This document shows, piece by piece, positions 42,755 through 43,907 of a DNA stretch of 43,907 bases. A model generated the notes under the pieces. It had not been told where the DNA came from, searched no databases, and saw only the letters and a list, made by a program, of their open reading frames with translations. The number at the start of each line of letters is the position of its first letter. Position 1 is the first letter of the stretch. A program made the position numbers and the translations under genes. This DNA comes from Calcarisporiella thermophila CBS 279.70 (lineage: Eukaryota > Calcarisporiellomycota): contig NW_027192212.1 in NCBI RefSeq assembly GCF_041956535.1, positions 508,426-552,332 on the forward strand, written 5' to 3'.

Positions 42755-43437
42755 ACTGCGCCCCCTGACTCTTCCTCTTAATTCTCTCGATATCCCAAAA
42801 TTTTTAATCTAACATGATGACTATTTCTCCCCCTATCCATTCCTTTCTTGTTGGTCGTTCCTTTACTTTCCCGTGTTGTACGATGTTCTGCCCACTTGCC
42901 CCATTCCTCTCCTTTATTTCTTAATGTTCAAAGAAGTGTCCGCTTCAGATATTTTATTTTCAAACGTCGTTTTGATTGAAACTCTGCTAAAAGCAAGCAA
43001 ACTTGAGTTTACGTAGTATTTATCCCATATTTATTATATTAGTGTTCCCGTTTTTTTTTTTCTTTTTTTCTCTTCAGTAGAATAAACTAATAAATCCCTT
43101 TACTTGTTGATCGAGTAAAGACTTGCAGTTTGACATCTCCAGCGGAACATGATCTATTAAACCATAATGGCTGTGGAGTCAACGCCTGGCTTAGGATGGC
43201 TTTTAGATGTTAGAGGAGGGGTCACGGCTATTTAAGCTTATTGTATGTCTCTCTCTGCGTCGCTAAATGAGCTCTGTCCTCCAGTACCTTAACAATTGAT
43301 AAGGAGCAAATGAAAAAAACAGGTGAAGGATTTCTTGTAGCATGGTTTGAAAACATGCAATCATATCACCACCACTCCATAGCTTCGTACTGATCAGTTA
43401 GGGGGGTTTGGGTGAACTTTCAACTGAATAAGGGAAT
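42755..43437. other. Intergenic region before the terminal zinc-finger gene
   Basis: T-rich 3' flank and AT-rich spacer. Possible further exons of the minus-strand zinc-finger gene could lie here (a GTAAGT donor at 43452 reading minus), but none was recognised. Confidence 0.4.
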
Positions 43438-43907
43438 TCATTGCTTACTTACTACGTCCCCGATGGCTTGTTCTACCATTTCGATGTCTTGGGGGGATAG
43501 GCGCCTGCGGAAGTCTCCCGAGATAACCGCGTCTTCCAGGCCCGGGTGGCTGAGGCGATGTTCTTCTCTCAGCTCGGCAGTTGGGAAGGGTTTGGCACAT
43601 CCTTCACAGAAGAATTTATCTGCCGTATCGTTCGGGATGTCCTGTTCCTCTGGGTCTGGGGCGCTACACTGTCTCTTGTGTGCTGTCATATTTGACGACT
43701 GGCACGTTTCGAATGGGCACGTCGGTCGAGGGCAGCAGAATATAGGCCGAAGTTTGACCGAGTGTTTCGTCGATACGTGGCGGACTAGGCTCTGCAAATC
43801 TGCCAAGGTGTCGGAGTAGTGGCTCACAAATGGGCATGGGAGCCGGGCCTTGGTGGGGTGTACTCGATAGTCGAGGGACTTTCCCCCTGCTGGGATGCTG
43901 TTTCCCG
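43438..43907 (-). CDS. C2H2-type zinc-finger protein, partial (cut by window end)
   Basis: The minus-strand frame is open from the window edge to the TGA at 43438-43440, at least 156 codons; the start lies outside. It shows three Cys/His clusters. LPCPF followed by VRHVSTKH is a degenerate finger. FCCPRPTCPFETC followed by HKRQC is a C2HC-like unit. FFCEGCAKPFPTAELREEHR plus LSH is a standard C2H2 finger (C-x2-C-x12-H-x3-H). Fingers at the C-terminal end suggest nucleic-acid binding, possibly a regulator; the function is not known. A perfect GTAAGT donor lies eight bases before the stop region, so the real C-terminus may be spliced elsewhere. Confidence 0.6.
   Translation of the reverse strand, partial: GNSIPAGGKSLDYRVHPTKARLPCPFVSHYSDTLADLQSLVRHVSTKHSVKLRPIFCCPRPTCPFETCQSSNMTAHKRQCSAPDPEEQDIPNDTADKFFCEGCAKPFPTAELREEHRLSHPGLEDAVISGDFRRRLSPQDIEMVEQAIGDVVSKQ

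Overview
The window is nuclear DNA of a filamentous-type fungus. The evidence is a class IV chitin synthase, a Munc13-like protein with an internal C2 domain (Git1/Ync13 type), the palmitoyltransferase subunit Erf4, a ubiquitin-L40 fusion, and dense short introns. I count about 69 introns, mostly 50-100 nt, in 19 modelled complete genes. This rules out a budding yeast. The phylum cannot be fixed from the window; a basal (zygomycete-grade) lineage is a guess. All exon joins below come from reading frame, splice-site consensus and family conservation, without transcripts.

Region 1-7255 is gene-poor and holds the least recognisable material. Two tandem intronless 61-aa paralogues (556 and 2296), each behind a TATA box, match no family I know. 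A three-exon universal stress protein (minus strand, 3663-4509) follows, with a cluster of AGGGG elements in its leader and upstream region. Next comes a two-exon 150-aa Ser/Pro-rich unknown (5552-6074).

Region 7256-22106 carries the six-exon class IV chitin synthase, Mediator subunit MED7 (with a GC-AG intron), and siroheme synthase MET8. MET8 bears a degenerate, truncated methyltransferase tail. The ten-exon C2/MUN exocytosis-type protein and a TM9 nonaspanin follow.

Region 22347-31663 carries kanadaptin (FHA protein) divergent from ubiquitin-L40, then ERF4, then a glyoxylate/hydroxypyruvate reductase with a likely mitochondrial presequence. The reductase starts 117 bp from a divergent TBC1D5-like Rab GAP.

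Region 32288-40530 is compact housekeeping: HIS6 (histidine synthesis), UTP18 (rRNA processing), mitochondrial uL6m, SmG (spliceosome), BET1 (ER-Golgi SNARE) and eIF2D/TMA64 (translation). The last part (40531-43907) has an unusual intronless, GC-rich gene for a His/Lys- and Pro-rich single-pass membrane protein, and a zinc-finger gene cut by the window end.

The genes do not form a pathway or operon. Loose themes are surface and secretory traffic (chitin synthase, C2/MUN, TM9, TBC, BET1, ERF4, the surface protein) and RNA/ribosome/translation (RPL40, UTP18, uL6m, SmG, eIF2D). Several neighbours are head-to-head with short shared promoters. I found no mobile element, rRNA, tRNA or CRISPR array. 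The best candidates for something undescribed are the tandem 61-aa pair, the histidine-rich membrane protein and the MET8 tail.
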